From NCBI RefSeq assembly GCF_900142005.1, contig NZ_FQZL01000027.1, positions 1-52,866 on the forward strand: a DNA stretch of 52,866 bases, written 5' to 3'. Both the position numbers and the translations under genes were made by a program. Under the pieces are notes generated by a model. That model was not told where the DNA came from and searched no databases. It saw nothing but the letters and a program-made list of their open reading frames with translations. The DNA comes from Dethiosulfatibacter aminovorans DSM 17477 (GTDB lineage: Bacteria; Bacillota; Clostridia; Tissierellales; Dethiosulfatibacteraceae). This document shows, one piece after another, positions 26,882 to 35,878 of this stretch. Position 1 is the stretch's first letter, and every line of letters begins with the position of its first letter.

Positions 26882-28066
26882 CTAGCTTGACAAACCGATT
26901 ATTTTTTCACAAAAAATATCCATTTTTTCTATTCTGTCGAAGGCTTCCTTAAGCTTGTCCATATTTACCGTGCATGCGATTCTAAGATATCCCTCACCGC
27001 AGTAGCCGAAGGCATTCCCTGGGATTCCCAATACGTGTGCTTCATTAAGAATCAGTTCGCTGGCTTCTGCCGATGTCATTCCCATTTCCTTTATGTTTAC
27101 AAAAAGGTAGAATGTACCCTTTGGAGGAAGAACGGACAGTTTTGGAATGCTGTTGATCCTCTCTGCAGCATAGAATGCCCTTTTTCTGTATTCCTCAATC
27201 ATGGGCGGCTGTACTGTTTTTCTGTTTCTCAGTGCGTAGATTGCACCTCTCTGCGATATTGAAGGTGCAGTGAATACAACATTCTCGTTTATTTGTTGTA
27301 TCACGCTTATTATATTGTCCGGAGCGATTATGTTTCCCACTCGCCAGCCAGTCATTGTGAAATCCTTGGAGAAGCTGTTTATTGTTATTGTCCTTTCTCT
27401 CATACCATCCAATGTAACCATGGGGATGAACGGTTCCTGATAGCTGAAGCTTCCGTATATATCATCTGCAATTATCAAGAGATCATGTTTCTTAGCTATT
27501 GCTGCAATGTTTTCCATGGTTTCCCTTGTGAAGCATGTTCCTGAAGGATTGTTCGGGGTGTTTATGACCAAGGCTTTTGTCCTTTCTGTGATCAATTCTT
27601 CCAGTCTATTTACATTTATTTGGAAATCCTCATCTTCAAAGGTATCAAGGATTACAGGAATACCTCTCGCCAGTTCCACCTGCTGGGGATATGGCGTGAA
27701 GAAGGGAGCGTGCATGATGACCTCATCACCGTCATCCAGGATGGCTTCCATTACAAGGTACATTGCTATGCATCCGCTGGCTGTTACCATTATTTCCTTA
27801 TCCTCAACTTTGACCTGGTATTCTTCATTGTAGTACTTTATTATTTCATCTCTCAGTTCAGGATCGCCTCGAAAGTCCGTATATTTTGTATGTCCGGCAC
27901 GTGCGTCTCTGAAAGCGTTTTCTATGATGATGTCGTGAGTCGTCAAATCGGGGTCTCCAAGGCTCAGGTCTATGACATCGTCATATTGTTTTGCCAGTTC
28001 ATCCACTTTTCCCATGGGAGTGGACTTGTCTTTCCAGTATCTTTTCGATACATATTTTGATTGCAT
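26882..28066 (-). CDS. Class I/II pyridoxal-phosphate aminotransferase (module 2)
   Basis: The 394-residue aminotransferase is a paralogue of the one at 16223-17416 (shared DDVIDLSLGDPDL, NTPNNPSG, ADDIYGSF). The PLP lysine is about Lys234 in NSFSKDFTMTGWRVGN, and the C-terminal arginine is in YLRIACTV. The frame extends upstream to 28147, but the ATG at 28066 has GGAGATG and its N-terminus aligns with the paralogue. The extension would also run through the promoter and IclR boxes. It forms an operon with the YjiH-type transporter. Confidence 0.9.
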   Translation of the reverse strand: MQSKYVSKRYWKDKSTPMGKVDELAKQYDDVIDLSLGDPDLTTHDIIIENAFRDARAGHTKYTDFRGDPELRDEIIKYYNEEYQVKVEDKEIMVTASGCIAMYLVMEAILDDGDEVIMHAPFFTPYPQQVELARGIPVILDTFEDEDFQINVNRLEELITERTKALVINTPNNPSGTCFTRETMENIAAIAKKHDLLIIADDIYGSFSYQEPFIPMVTLDGMRERTITINSFSKDFTMTGWRVGNIIAPDNIISVIQQINENVVFTAPSISQRGAIYALRNRKTVQPPMIEEYRKRAFYAAERINSIPKLSVLPPKGTFYLFVNIKEMGMTSAEASELILNEAHVLGIPGNAFGYCGEGYLRIACTVNMDKLKEAFDRIEKMDIFCEKIIGLSS

Positions 28067-28123
28067 TTGATCATCTCCATTTAAAATATATGTAATTTCA
28101 ATTCGAGGTCTTACCACAAATCC

Positions 28124-28152
28124 ATTATAGCATATCTGGAATGGCATTTCAA
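28124..28152 (-). promoter_or_regulatory. Sigma-70 promoter of aminotransferase module 2
   Basis: Minus-strand TTGAAA-N17-TATAAT, ending about 58 nt upstream of the start codon. The proximal IclR box covers the -35 element and part of the spacer. Confidence 0.85.
28137..28151. promoter_or_regulatory. IclR-type box, proximal copy (module 2)
   Basis: TGGAAT-GGC-ATTTCA differs from a perfect palindrome at one position and overlaps the -35 region of the aminotransferase promoter. Confidence 0.65.
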
Positions 28153-28160
28153 ATAAAATT

Positions 28161-28175
28161 TGGAATATTATTCCA
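28161..28175. promoter_or_regulatory. IclR-type box, distal copy (module 2)
   Basis: TGGAAT-ATT-ATTCCA is a perfect palindrome, extended by TT/AA on each side, 24 nt from the proximal box centre to centre. Confidence 0.75.
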
Positions 28176-28282
28176 AAAATAACGAAAGGTAAGATTCAAA
28201 CAATTCTGACTCTATTATTTTCGGTGGTTGCAGCCTCCATAAGTATGCCTAGGTGTAAAAAGAATTTATATTTTTGTTTGGC

Positions 28283-28310
28283 TAAAGTATTTTATATTTC
28301 AGCACGATAT
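28283..28310 (+). promoter_or_regulatory. Possible sigma-28 (SigD) promoter of flagellin
   Basis: TAAA followed after 17 nt by ACGATAT resembles the SigD consensus TAAA-N15-CCGATAT, with a spacer about two nt long and one mismatch. It lies about 80 nt upstream of the flagellin start. Confidence 0.4.
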
Positions 28311-28388
28311 ATACCATATATAAAAAAATACAATTCGGTATTAAATCATAAATGCAAATAAGACCACACAGAAAGAAGGGTTTGTGTT

Positions 28389-29942
28389 ATGCGAATTTAC
28401 AACAACCTGATGTCAATGAGTGCTTGTGGATTTATGAATAGAGCCATGAACAGGAAGATGGATTCTTTGGAGAAACTTTCTTCGGGTCGCAGCATCAACT
28501 CTGCAGCGGATAATGCAGCAGGACTCGCCATATCCGAAAAGATAAGAGCACAGATAAACGGACTTGGAAGAGCGGAGAAAAATGCCCAGGATGGGATATC
28601 CATGCTGCAGACTGCGGAGGGAGCTCTTGAAGAGACCTCTGAAATTCTTCAAAGAATGAGGACTCTTTCAATACAGTCATTCAATGATGCCTTGTCGCAA
28701 GATGACAGGGTGAAAATCCAGTTGGAAGTTGACGAACTTGCATCTGAAATTACCAGGATCTCCAATGCTGTCGAATTCAACGGGAAGAAGCTTCTTAACG
28801 GAGGCCTGACTTCTGATACCCAAAATGGCAGTGACATTAATCTTCAGATAGGTTCTGGAGCAGAGCAGATCATGTCTTTTGGAATTAAGGCATTGGATGC
28901 ACATTCCCTGGGGGTAGACAGAAGGTTGGCTGAAGTCACTGTTGAAAAGGGTGATGGGGATGTTGTTGGGGCGGAAGTTGTCGGAAATAGTGGTGTGGTG
29001 GTTGACGGAAATGTTGTGAGTGTGACGACGGAGGTTTTAGAGGCGGGCGGAGCTCAGAAGAATGGGGTTAAGATTTATAGCTTTTATCCAAGTAGTATGG
29101 AGAATATTTATATTAATGATGAATTGGTTTTTATGACTAAAGTAAGAAACTTGAGTTCTGTATCAACGTATTACAATCCTCAGGCTCCTGGATTAGGACA
29201 GCAACTGGCTGACGCATTTCAGAATGCTACTTATCTGGTAGATGAATATACTACAGCTGACTTGAAGGACAAATATTTAATATCATGGGATGCGGATCAT
29301 CTGGTTATTGATACCATAGAAACAGGATCAAGTTCCGAAATTAATTTTGACGGGTCTCCAAGTGATACTTTAGCAATGCTTGGTTTTGATACAACCACCG
29401 TTTTCGGTACTGACGAATCCTACACAGCCACCTTCAGCGACGGTATCAGGGAGGATTCCATTGTTACTGTGGCAGCCGATGCAACAAGCGCAATAGGAAC
29501 CGGAGATTTTGCTGGAATCGGGGTTTCTTTGGATGGAAGCATTGGCAATGGAACCAGTACCATAACCCTGGATATTGAATCCGGTACAGCGGCAATCATA
29601 GATGATGACGGAACTGTAAATGATGCTGTCGCAAATGGAGGCATTGATGTATCTACCGGAAGTTCAGCCAGGGTTGCCATTGCTACAATTGATGAAGCGA
29701 TAGATACGGTTTCCGGAGAAAAGTCGAAGATTGGTGCAATGCACAACAGGCTGGAACATGTAGTCAACAACCTCCTGACTGCATCTGAGAATCTGACATC
29801 TTCAGAATCCAGGATCAGGGATGCGGACATGGCGAAAGAGATGATGGAATTTACTAAAATGGAAATTCTTGTAAATGTCACACAGGCAATAATGTCCCAG
29901 GCCAATAAAAATCAAGAGGAAGTACTCAGTCTGTTAAGATGA
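28389..29942 (+). CDS. fliC: Flagellin
   Basis: The 517-residue filament protein has the conserved N-terminal D0/D1 region (about 1-140; LEKLSSGRSINSAADNAAGLAISEKIRAQI, AQDGISMLQTAEGALEE) and C-terminal D1/D0 region (about 430-517; IDEAIDTVSGEKSKIGAMHNRLEHV, ending NKNQEEVLSLLR). The middle 190-400 is a variable, Asp/Thr/Gly-rich surface domain with no family I recognise. A cysteine occurs at residue 13 (MSMSACGF), which is unusual because flagellins typically lack cysteine. No other flagellar gene is visible in the window. A possible SigD promoter precedes it and a terminator follows. Confidence 0.95.
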   Translation: MRIYNNLMSMSACGFMNRAMNRKMDSLEKLSSGRSINSAADNAAGLAISEKIRAQINGLGRAEKNAQDGISMLQTAEGALEETSEILQRMRTLSIQSFNDALSQDDRVKIQLEVDELASEITRISNAVEFNGKKLLNGGLTSDTQNGSDINLQIGSGAEQIMSFGIKALDAHSLGVDRRLAEVTVEKGDGDVVGAEVVGNSGVVVDGNVVSVTTEVLEAGGAQKNGVKIYSFYPSSMENIYINDELVFMTKVRNLSSVSTYYNPQAPGLGQQLADAFQNATYLVDEYTTADLKDKYLISWDADHLVIDTIETGSSSEINFDGSPSDTLAMLGFDTTTVFGTDESYTATFSDGIREDSIVTVAADATSAIGTGDFAGIGVSLDGSIGNGTSTITLDIESGTAAIIDDDGTVNDAVANGGIDVSTGSSARVAIATIDEAIDTVSGEKSKIGAMHNRLEHVVNNLLTASENLTSSESRIRDADMAKEMMEFTKMEILVNVTQAIMSQANKNQEEVLSLLR

Positions 29943-30019
29943 TTTTTATTTAGCAAGTTTCTTAACCACATAACACCAACGTTTCAAGGGGTATGCACAT
30001 TTAATTTCCTTGCACCGTA

Positions 30020-30058
30020 AAAAAGCTTGAATCCATCCTAGATGTATTCAAGCTTTTC
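30020..30058. terminator. Terminator shared by flagellin and iclR2
   Basis: AAAAGCTTGAAT pairs with ATTCAAGCTTTT; it overlaps the last codons of iclR2 on the opposite strand. Confidence 0.8.
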
Positions 30059-30832
30059 TATATTGAACTTCTTGAATTCCTCGTTTATTGCGGAGGTTGA
30101 TTTGAGAAGTTCCTTTTCTATCATTTCCATTCCCTTTGACTTCAGTCTGCTTGCAGGTCCCGAAATGCTTATGGCAGCCAGTATCTTGCCGCTTGCACTG
30201 AAGATTCCGGAGGATATGCAGAACAAGCCATATTCGTACTCCTCCCTGTCGTAGGAAAGGTTGTTTCTTATTATGTCAGGCTTTTCCCTGTTGAAGCCAT
30301 CCAGATCGGTTATTGTGTTTTCCGTCATGCGGGTGGGTTTCAATGTTCTGTAGTATTCCTCTATATAATCATGGGACTGGTGAGCCAGGAACAGTTTGCC
30401 CATTGAGGAACAGTAAAGGGGCGTGGTGAGGCTCAAGCTTGATACAAGAAGTGAATTTTCTCCTGACAGCTTGTGGAGTATAAGTGCTTCCTTGTTGTTC
30501 AATATACCCAGGTTTATTGTTTCTCCTGAGATTTTCTCAAGTATTTCCATTTCCTTGACTGCAAAATCCTTTATCTTGAGACTGCTTTTCACCTTGTCTC
30601 CATAGGGGATGAACATGAGCCCCAGGGAATAGGTGTTGAAGACTTCATCCTTGGCAACCAGATTGTATTCCTGAAGTGTTGTAAGTATCCTGAAGGTCGT
30701 GGAACTTGCCAGTTCCATATGTTCTGCAATTTCCGTAACTGTGGGTGGCCTCTTGGATTCGTAGAGGTACTGGATGATTTTAACGGTTCGTTCCGTCATA
30801 GTGATTTTATTGTATTTTTGTTTTTCTTCCAT
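30038..30832 (-). CDS. IclR family transcriptional regulator 2
   Basis: The 264-residue regulator is a paralogue of the one at 14930-15769, with an HTH (about 18-65; TVTEIAEHMELASSTTFRILTTLQEYNLV) and an effector domain containing EYEYGLFCISSGIFSASGKILAAISISGPASRL. The ATG at 30832 has GGAG at correct spacing; the ATG at 30844 lacks a site. Being nearer to aminotransferase module 2, it may be the protein that binds the TGGAAT-type boxes at 28137-28175. Its own promoter region holds a different imperfect repeat, TTGCGTCC/GGATGCAA (30875-30902). Confidence 0.92.
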   Translation of the reverse strand: MEEKQKYNKITMTERTVKIIQYLYESKRPPTVTEIAEHMELASSTTFRILTTLQEYNLVAKDEVFNTYSLGLMFIPYGDKVKSSLKIKDFAVKEMEILEKISGETINLGILNNKEALILHKLSGENSLLVSSLSLTTPLYCSSMGKLFLAHQSHDYIEEYYRTLKPTRMTENTITDLDGFNREKPDIIRNNLSYDREEYEYGLFCISSGIFSASGKILAAISISGPASRLKSKGMEMIEKELLKSTSAINEEFKKFNIEKLEYI

Positions 30833-30874
30833 AGATTTCTCCATTATAGAATTTACGTCTGTTTTTCTTCCGGA

Positions 30875-30902
30875 TTGCGTCCGATTTCTTAATTGGATGC
30901 AA
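30875..30902. promoter_or_regulatory. Imperfect repeat in the iclR2 leader
   Basis: TTGCGTCC-N12-GGATGCAA with one mismatch lies immediately downstream of the iclR2 transcription start and could serve autoregulation. Confidence 0.35.
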
Positions 30903-30911
30903 CCTAATAAT

Positions 30912-30964
30912 ATTATAAGTAAAAATATATCAGATTACAACTATGTGGTGGAAGATGATATAAT
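30912..30964. promoter_or_regulatory. Divergent promoters sharing a -35 element
   Basis: TTACAA at 30935-30940 reads as TTGTAA on the minus strand. Minus: TTGTAA-N17-TATAAT toward iclR2. Plus: TTACAA-N18-TATAAT toward the first SLH gene. The two units would compete for polymerase. Confidence 0.55.
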
Positions 30965-31046
30965 ATACTTGTAATTACCCGATTCATATATGGGTATCAA
31001 CAAAATGACAACAATAGCAAATTGAATGAATAGAGGTCTCGTTTCA

Positions 31047-33353
31047 ATGAAAAAACTGTTATTACTGATAATATTGATTATTAATCTGCTGACGGTATCC
31101 GCATATTCTGTTGAATTCAAGGATGTTGAAGGGATGGAGTGCGAGGAAGCAGTCGAATTCCTTTCTGCCTACGGTGTGGTCAACGGATATTCAGATGGCG
31201 TATTCGGTCCTGAAGAATATGTGACAAGGGGACAGATGTCAAAGATCCTGTCTATAATTCTTGGATACGGCGATTATCCCGATGATTTCAAGAGCAGCTT
31301 TTCAGACATGGACGACCATTGGGCCAATGCATATGTCGAAGTTGCAGCGGGGCTTGAGATAATAAAGGGTTATGAAGACGGAACATTCAGACCTGATGAG
31401 CCGGTGTCCTATCCTGAAGCTGTAACCATGATATTGAGGTCGTTGGGATATACTGATGAAAGTTTGACAGGAGACTGGCCCTATGATTATATGGTGAAAG
31501 CCGGCAGTCTTGGTATTTTAAAAGGCATGGAAATGAGCAGCGATTACGCCAGCAGATGCGACATAGCATCCATAATATATGAATCATTGTTCCTGGATAT
31601 GGGAAGAGTTGAGGGGGATACCAGCCTTTGGAAATCAAGCGGGATTAAACTGTTGTCTGGCTTGGGACATATGGAAGAGATGCAGATTATGGAGGAACAG
31701 CTGGAAGAACCATCGGTCTTTCCGGAAATTTCCGGCTATCTGTATTACACAGGTGAAGTTTACTACAACAATGATGATGAGATAGTATATTTCATCAACA
31801 GAAATACAGAAAAGTTTTCCGGTACAGTCCTTGAGGCGGAGGGTCATAATATTATTGTTGAAAACCTTGATGGAATCAATGAAACCTTTGACATTAGGGG
31901 GGCTGAAACAATATACAACAATGCTGTAGGAAGAACTGAATCCTTTTTTGGAGCAGATGTGGATGTAATCTACAGGAAGATTGGTAGTGGTGTTGTTGTA
32001 GATGCGGTGATTGGAAGGGAAATAACCGATGTCTTTCTGGCACCTTACCCATATGAAGAAGGGAATGATTACAATGGACTGGCTCTTCCTTTGACAAATG
32101 ACAACCCGGATCCCGAAAAGATCATCATCAATGGGGCAGTTGAGTTTCTGAAGGAAATAATGCCTGAAGACCTGGTCTATGCATATGAAACTGATGAAAG
32201 AGGCGACAAGTCGGTTCTGGAACTTTTTGTTGTGAGAAACAGGGTTGAAGGTGACATGACCTATGCAAAGGGAAATACGGCAGAAGGATTCAGCGTTATC
32301 GACAAGGTAAGATACGACCACAGCGATGTGTATATGCCATCTGAAGAATTCGGGTCCGGATACCATGTGGAGGCCATCCTTGATGAAAAAGGGGATATAG
32401 TAAAGCACAAGTTCATTTCGGAACTTAATAATGATGAAAAATACGGTTTTGTTCTTGAAACTATTGAAGGCGATTCTTTCTTGCTTCCGGCAATCAGAAT
32501 ATTTGATGGGGACGGACATGAGACTGTATTGAATGTCGATGTTGACAACAGCTTGGTTGCCGAAAATGGTGGATTCAACAATATAAAATATGAAGTAAAT
32601 CTTGAAGCGGGAGATCCCATCGTATACACCCTTGAGAATATAGACACAGTTGATGAATTGAGGAAACTGGATTATGAACAGTATTCGGGACTTTACAGAA
32701 ACTATGACATGCTCCTTCTTCAGGCGGAAGCTTTTCTCGATGGCAATACACTTCTTCTTTTCAAGGATGACGGCAGATGGTCCAGGCTTACAGCGGACAG
32801 GCTGGAAGGATACCTGAGGGGTCGGATAATAAGAAGTGAAGGCGAACGCTATGTTGAAATAATGGTCGTCGAAGACGGAATCAAGACAAAATATCCGGAT
32901 TCCCTTAATGGAGTCATCGAAAGCATTGAAGATGAATACAATGGCTTCAGTGAGGCAATCTACAGTTTTGAAATAAACATCGGAGGAGAAATTGAAAACA
33001 TATACAGCAGTTCAGACAGGAAGAATCTTGTGGACATCCATGATTTCAAGGGGAAACTGATTCAGTTAATGCTGGTTCAGGACAAGGTCGTTTCCTACGG
33101 TACCCTGATACCTGAAATTGATTTTTCAGGACCCGTCAGGTTTTATGATGAAAATCTCATGAAGGTGGGTGGGAGCTTCTATGAGCTTGTGGATGATGCC
33201 ACAGTATACGAAGCTGAAAAAATAAATGATTCCTATATAATAACAGGAACAATTGAGCTTTCCGGTATTGGAGAAACAAATCTGGTGAGGCTTTATGACC
33301 TTGAAGGTGATAACGACGGGATAATCGATACCATGATTATCCTTAAAGAATAG
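31047..33353 (+). CDS. SLH-domain surface protein 1
   Basis: The 768-residue secreted protein has a signal peptide (MKKLLLLIILIINLLTVSA) and three SLH repeats at about 20-200 (YGVVNGYSDGVFGPEEYVTRGQM, GLEIIKGYEDGTFRPDEPVSYPEA and a third at 140-200). SLH repeats bind pyruvylated secondary cell-wall polymer. The remaining 570 residues are acidic, rich in predicted beta strands, with no named family, and are homologous to the same region of the next two genes. The ATG at 31047 gives a proper signal peptide; the ATG at 31026 would add seven residues. Codon use is ordinary compared with the third paralogue, suggesting modest expression. Confidence 0.9.
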   Translation: MKKLLLLIILIINLLTVSAYSVEFKDVEGMECEEAVEFLSAYGVVNGYSDGVFGPEEYVTRGQMSKILSIILGYGDYPDDFKSSFSDMDDHWANAYVEVAAGLEIIKGYEDGTFRPDEPVSYPEAVTMILRSLGYTDESLTGDWPYDYMVKAGSLGILKGMEMSSDYASRCDIASIIYESLFLDMGRVEGDTSLWKSSGIKLLSGLGHMEEMQIMEEQLEEPSVFPEISGYLYYTGEVYYNNDDEIVYFINRNTEKFSGTVLEAEGHNIIVENLDGINETFDIRGAETIYNNAVGRTESFFGADVDVIYRKIGSGVVVDAVIGREITDVFLAPYPYEEGNDYNGLALPLTNDNPDPEKIIINGAVEFLKEIMPEDLVYAYETDERGDKSVLELFVVRNRVEGDMTYAKGNTAEGFSVIDKVRYDHSDVYMPSEEFGSGYHVEAILDEKGDIVKHKFISELNNDEKYGFVLETIEGDSFLLPAIRIFDGDGHETVLNVDVDNSLVAENGGFNNIKYEVNLEAGDPIVYTLENIDTVDELRKLDYEQYSGLYRNYDMLLLQAEAFLDGNTLLLFKDDGRWSRLTADRLEGYLRGRIIRSEGERYVEIMVVEDGIKTKYPDSLNGVIESIEDEYNGFSEAIYSFEINIGGEIENIYSSSDRKNLVDIHDFKGKLIQLMLVQDKVVSYGTLIPEIDFSGPVRFYDENLMKVGGSFYELVDDATVYEAEKINDSYIITGTIELSGIGETNLVRLYDLEGDNDGIIDTMIILKE

Positions 33354-33364
33354 ACACATGTTCT

Positions 33365-33403
33365 AATCCGTAACTTTAATGTAACAATAGTTGCGGATTT
33401 TTG
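33365..33403 (+). terminator. Terminator between SLH genes 1 and 2
   Basis: AATCCGTAACT pairs with AGTTGCGGATT (one G-U pair), followed by TTTT. It implies that gene 2 has its own promoter. Confidence 0.75.
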
Positions 33404-33463
33404 ATATATAATTATAGTTGGAAAGCATTAAGTAAAATCAAAAATAGAAAGGGATGTGATTAT

Positions 33464-35773
33464 ATGAAGAAGATACTCCTGTTTACATTGATTTTAACAT
33501 TTTTATTTGTTGGTTCCGCCTACGGCCAGGAATTTCCCGACGTGGAAGGTACCAAATATGAAGAGGCAGTGGAATTTTTGTCTGCCTACGGCGTAGTCAA
33601 TGGATTTCCCGATGGAACTTTCAAGCCTGACGATCCGGTTACGAGGGCTCAGATTTCCAAAATGATTACAATAGTACTTGGATTTGAAGAATTTACGGAA
33701 AACATGGAAAGCACCTTTACTGACATGGACGGTCACTGGGCGGAGAGATATGTCGAGGTTGCCCATGCCTTTGATATTGTTCAGGGATACTTGGACGGAA
33801 CCTTCGGGCCGGACAATGAAATCACATATACAGAAGTAATAACCATGATAGTGAGAAGTCTTGGTTATACGGACCAGAGCTTGCCGGGTGCGTGGCCTTA
33901 TGACTACCTGGTTAAGGCCGGGGATCTTGGCATAGTTGACGGCATACCTTTGGCAGGAGACCAGGCTACAAGGGGAGACATTGCCCTAATGACATACAAT
34001 GCACTGTTTTCCGAGAAGGGGACTGTAAACACCAGCAACAATCAATGGGAAACAAGCGGAGAATTGCTTCTATCCAATATAGGGTATGGAGAAGAACAGA
34101 AGATTTCTGAATCTGATATTGAAAAGGCTGTTCTATATCCAAAACTTAAAGAATATGAGTATTACAGAGGGAATCTTTTTTATAACTCCGACGATGAAAT
34201 AGTTTACTTTCAGAATGTCGGGACAAAAGAAGACGAAGGGAAAGTCACCAGCGTTTCAAGTAATACCATAATCATTGAAGATGAATATGGAAACAGAAAA
34301 CCATATGATACAAAAGATGCTGAAATAATACTTAATGGAGTTGAGGGCAGAAGAATATCCCTGATCAATTCTCAGGTTCGCATCATATACTATGAATCGG
34401 ATGAAAATAAAATTGAAGCGATTATAGGCAGGAAGCTGACTAAAATTCTGCTGGCGGATTCTTCATTTTATGGACAAACTGTATTCAATGGCATTTATCT
34501 TCCTTTGGATGGCGGAATAGTTAATGACAATAGTATTTATGTTCATGGGGATGTGGATTCTATCTATGACATTCGTCCGAATGATGTGATTTATGCATAT
34601 GAAACCGACGAGTCCGGATATAGAAAGACATACCTCGAGCTTGAAGTTGTCAGAAACAGGATAGAAGGCGCCATGACTGAAACCACTCAAAACAGTTCCA
34701 ATGGTCTCAGTAAAATCGACGGAGTGCAATACAGCCACAGCGACAGTTACATTCCGATAGATGGATTTGGACCAGGATACTATGTTGCTGCATATCTTGA
34801 CAAAAACGGAGAAGTCGTAAAGTACAATATAATAAGGGATCTTCAGCAGCCGGAGGATTACGGGCTGGTAATCGAAACAACAGACAGCAATCAGCTTGAG
34901 TTGCCCAAAATCAGATTGATTGACAATTCGGGAGCTGAAAAGACTTACCATGTAAATCTCGAAAACGACTTGATAGTCGAGTCAGGCGGATTCAACGACT
35001 TGACTTACAGCATAAACCTGTCTGAAGGTGATGTGATAAAATTCAACCTTGAAAATGCGGACAAGATCAAGAAAATGGACAAGGTTCAGCTTGTTGCATA
35101 CGATGGAATATATGACAACTCTGAAAGGATGCTGACAGACATTGAAGCAGGCATTAACGACAGCACCCTGATATATACAAAGGATGAGGATGACTGGATC
35201 AAGATAAGTCTGGAAAGCCTGGATGAATTCATAAAAGGTGATGTTTCAACAAATGAAGATGGAGACTATGTTGAGCTTCTCATAGTTGAAAACGGGATTA
35301 TTACCAATTATCCGGATACGGTTTACAGCGTTCCTGACGATATAACAAAGATTTTAAATCTTGACGGGGAAGAAGTGTACAGAATATACGGATATGTGGA
35401 AGGCAAGGAGGCCTATATTTACAGTGGCCCTTCATATATGGAATCGTTGACGGGATTGGAGGACTATATGGGACAGCTTCTTGAGTTTGAGCTGATACAA
35501 GACAAGATAAAATCATTCAGTGTCCCAAATCCTGAACTGACTTTTTCCGAACTTACAAACAAGTATGGCGGCAAGATACTCAAGGCTGAAGGAACATTCT
35601 ATGAATATGCGGATGATGTGAAAGTATATATCGCAGAGGAAAATGAAGAAGGATACAATATCACAGGCATTGCTGATGTTGATGGAATGGAAATAGGTGA
35701 TCAAATACAGCTGTATGATGTACATGGCGATTTTGACGGGATAATGGATATAATCATTTTGATTAAAAAATGA
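33464..35773 (+). CDS. SLH-domain surface protein 2
   Basis: The 769-residue secreted paralogue has signal peptide MKKILLFTLILTFLFVGSAYG and three SLH repeats within about 22-200 (YGVVNGFPDGTFKPDDPVTRAQI, FDIVQGYLDGTFGPDNEITYTEV and a third). The C-terminal 570 residues align by eye with protein 1 (for example VYAYETDE/VIYAYETDE, the LEVVRNRIEGAMT block, and GYxVAAYLDKNGEVVKY). Its start at 33464 follows a purine-rich site; the longer frame from 33401 lies in the upstream promoter region. Likely a minor S-layer or S-layer-associated wall protein produced by tandem duplication. Confidence 0.9.
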   Translation: MKKILLFTLILTFLFVGSAYGQEFPDVEGTKYEEAVEFLSAYGVVNGFPDGTFKPDDPVTRAQISKMITIVLGFEEFTENMESTFTDMDGHWAERYVEVAHAFDIVQGYLDGTFGPDNEITYTEVITMIVRSLGYTDQSLPGAWPYDYLVKAGDLGIVDGIPLAGDQATRGDIALMTYNALFSEKGTVNTSNNQWETSGELLLSNIGYGEEQKISESDIEKAVLYPKLKEYEYYRGNLFYNSDDEIVYFQNVGTKEDEGKVTSVSSNTIIIEDEYGNRKPYDTKDAEIILNGVEGRRISLINSQVRIIYYESDENKIEAIIGRKLTKILLADSSFYGQTVFNGIYLPLDGGIVNDNSIYVHGDVDSIYDIRPNDVIYAYETDESGYRKTYLELEVVRNRIEGAMTETTQNSSNGLSKIDGVQYSHSDSYIPIDGFGPGYYVAAYLDKNGEVVKYNIIRDLQQPEDYGLVIETTDSNQLELPKIRLIDNSGAEKTYHVNLENDLIVESGGFNDLTYSINLSEGDVIKFNLENADKIKKMDKVQLVAYDGIYDNSERMLTDIEAGINDSTLIYTKDEDDWIKISLESLDEFIKGDVSTNEDGDYVELLIVENGIITNYPDTVYSVPDDITKILNLDGEEVYRIYGYVEGKEAYIYSGPSYMESLTGLEDYMGQLLEFELIQDKIKSFSVPNPELTFSELTNKYGGKILKAEGTFYEYADDVKVYIAEENEEGYNITGIADVDGMEIGDQIQLYDVHGDFDGIMDIIILIKK

Positions 35774-35878
35774 CACTGTAATATTTCTGTAATATAACCT
35801 GCTTGATAAAGTGATATTATAGTAAATGTAAAATGCGCATAAGCGTAATTATAAAAAAATTCTAGGAGGAACAAAGAC

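Noticed and set aside
31635..32519. 294-codon minus-strand frame inside SLH gene 1
   Set aside because: Antisense shadow; no ribosome site or recognisable protein, and the plus strand encodes a clear surface protein.
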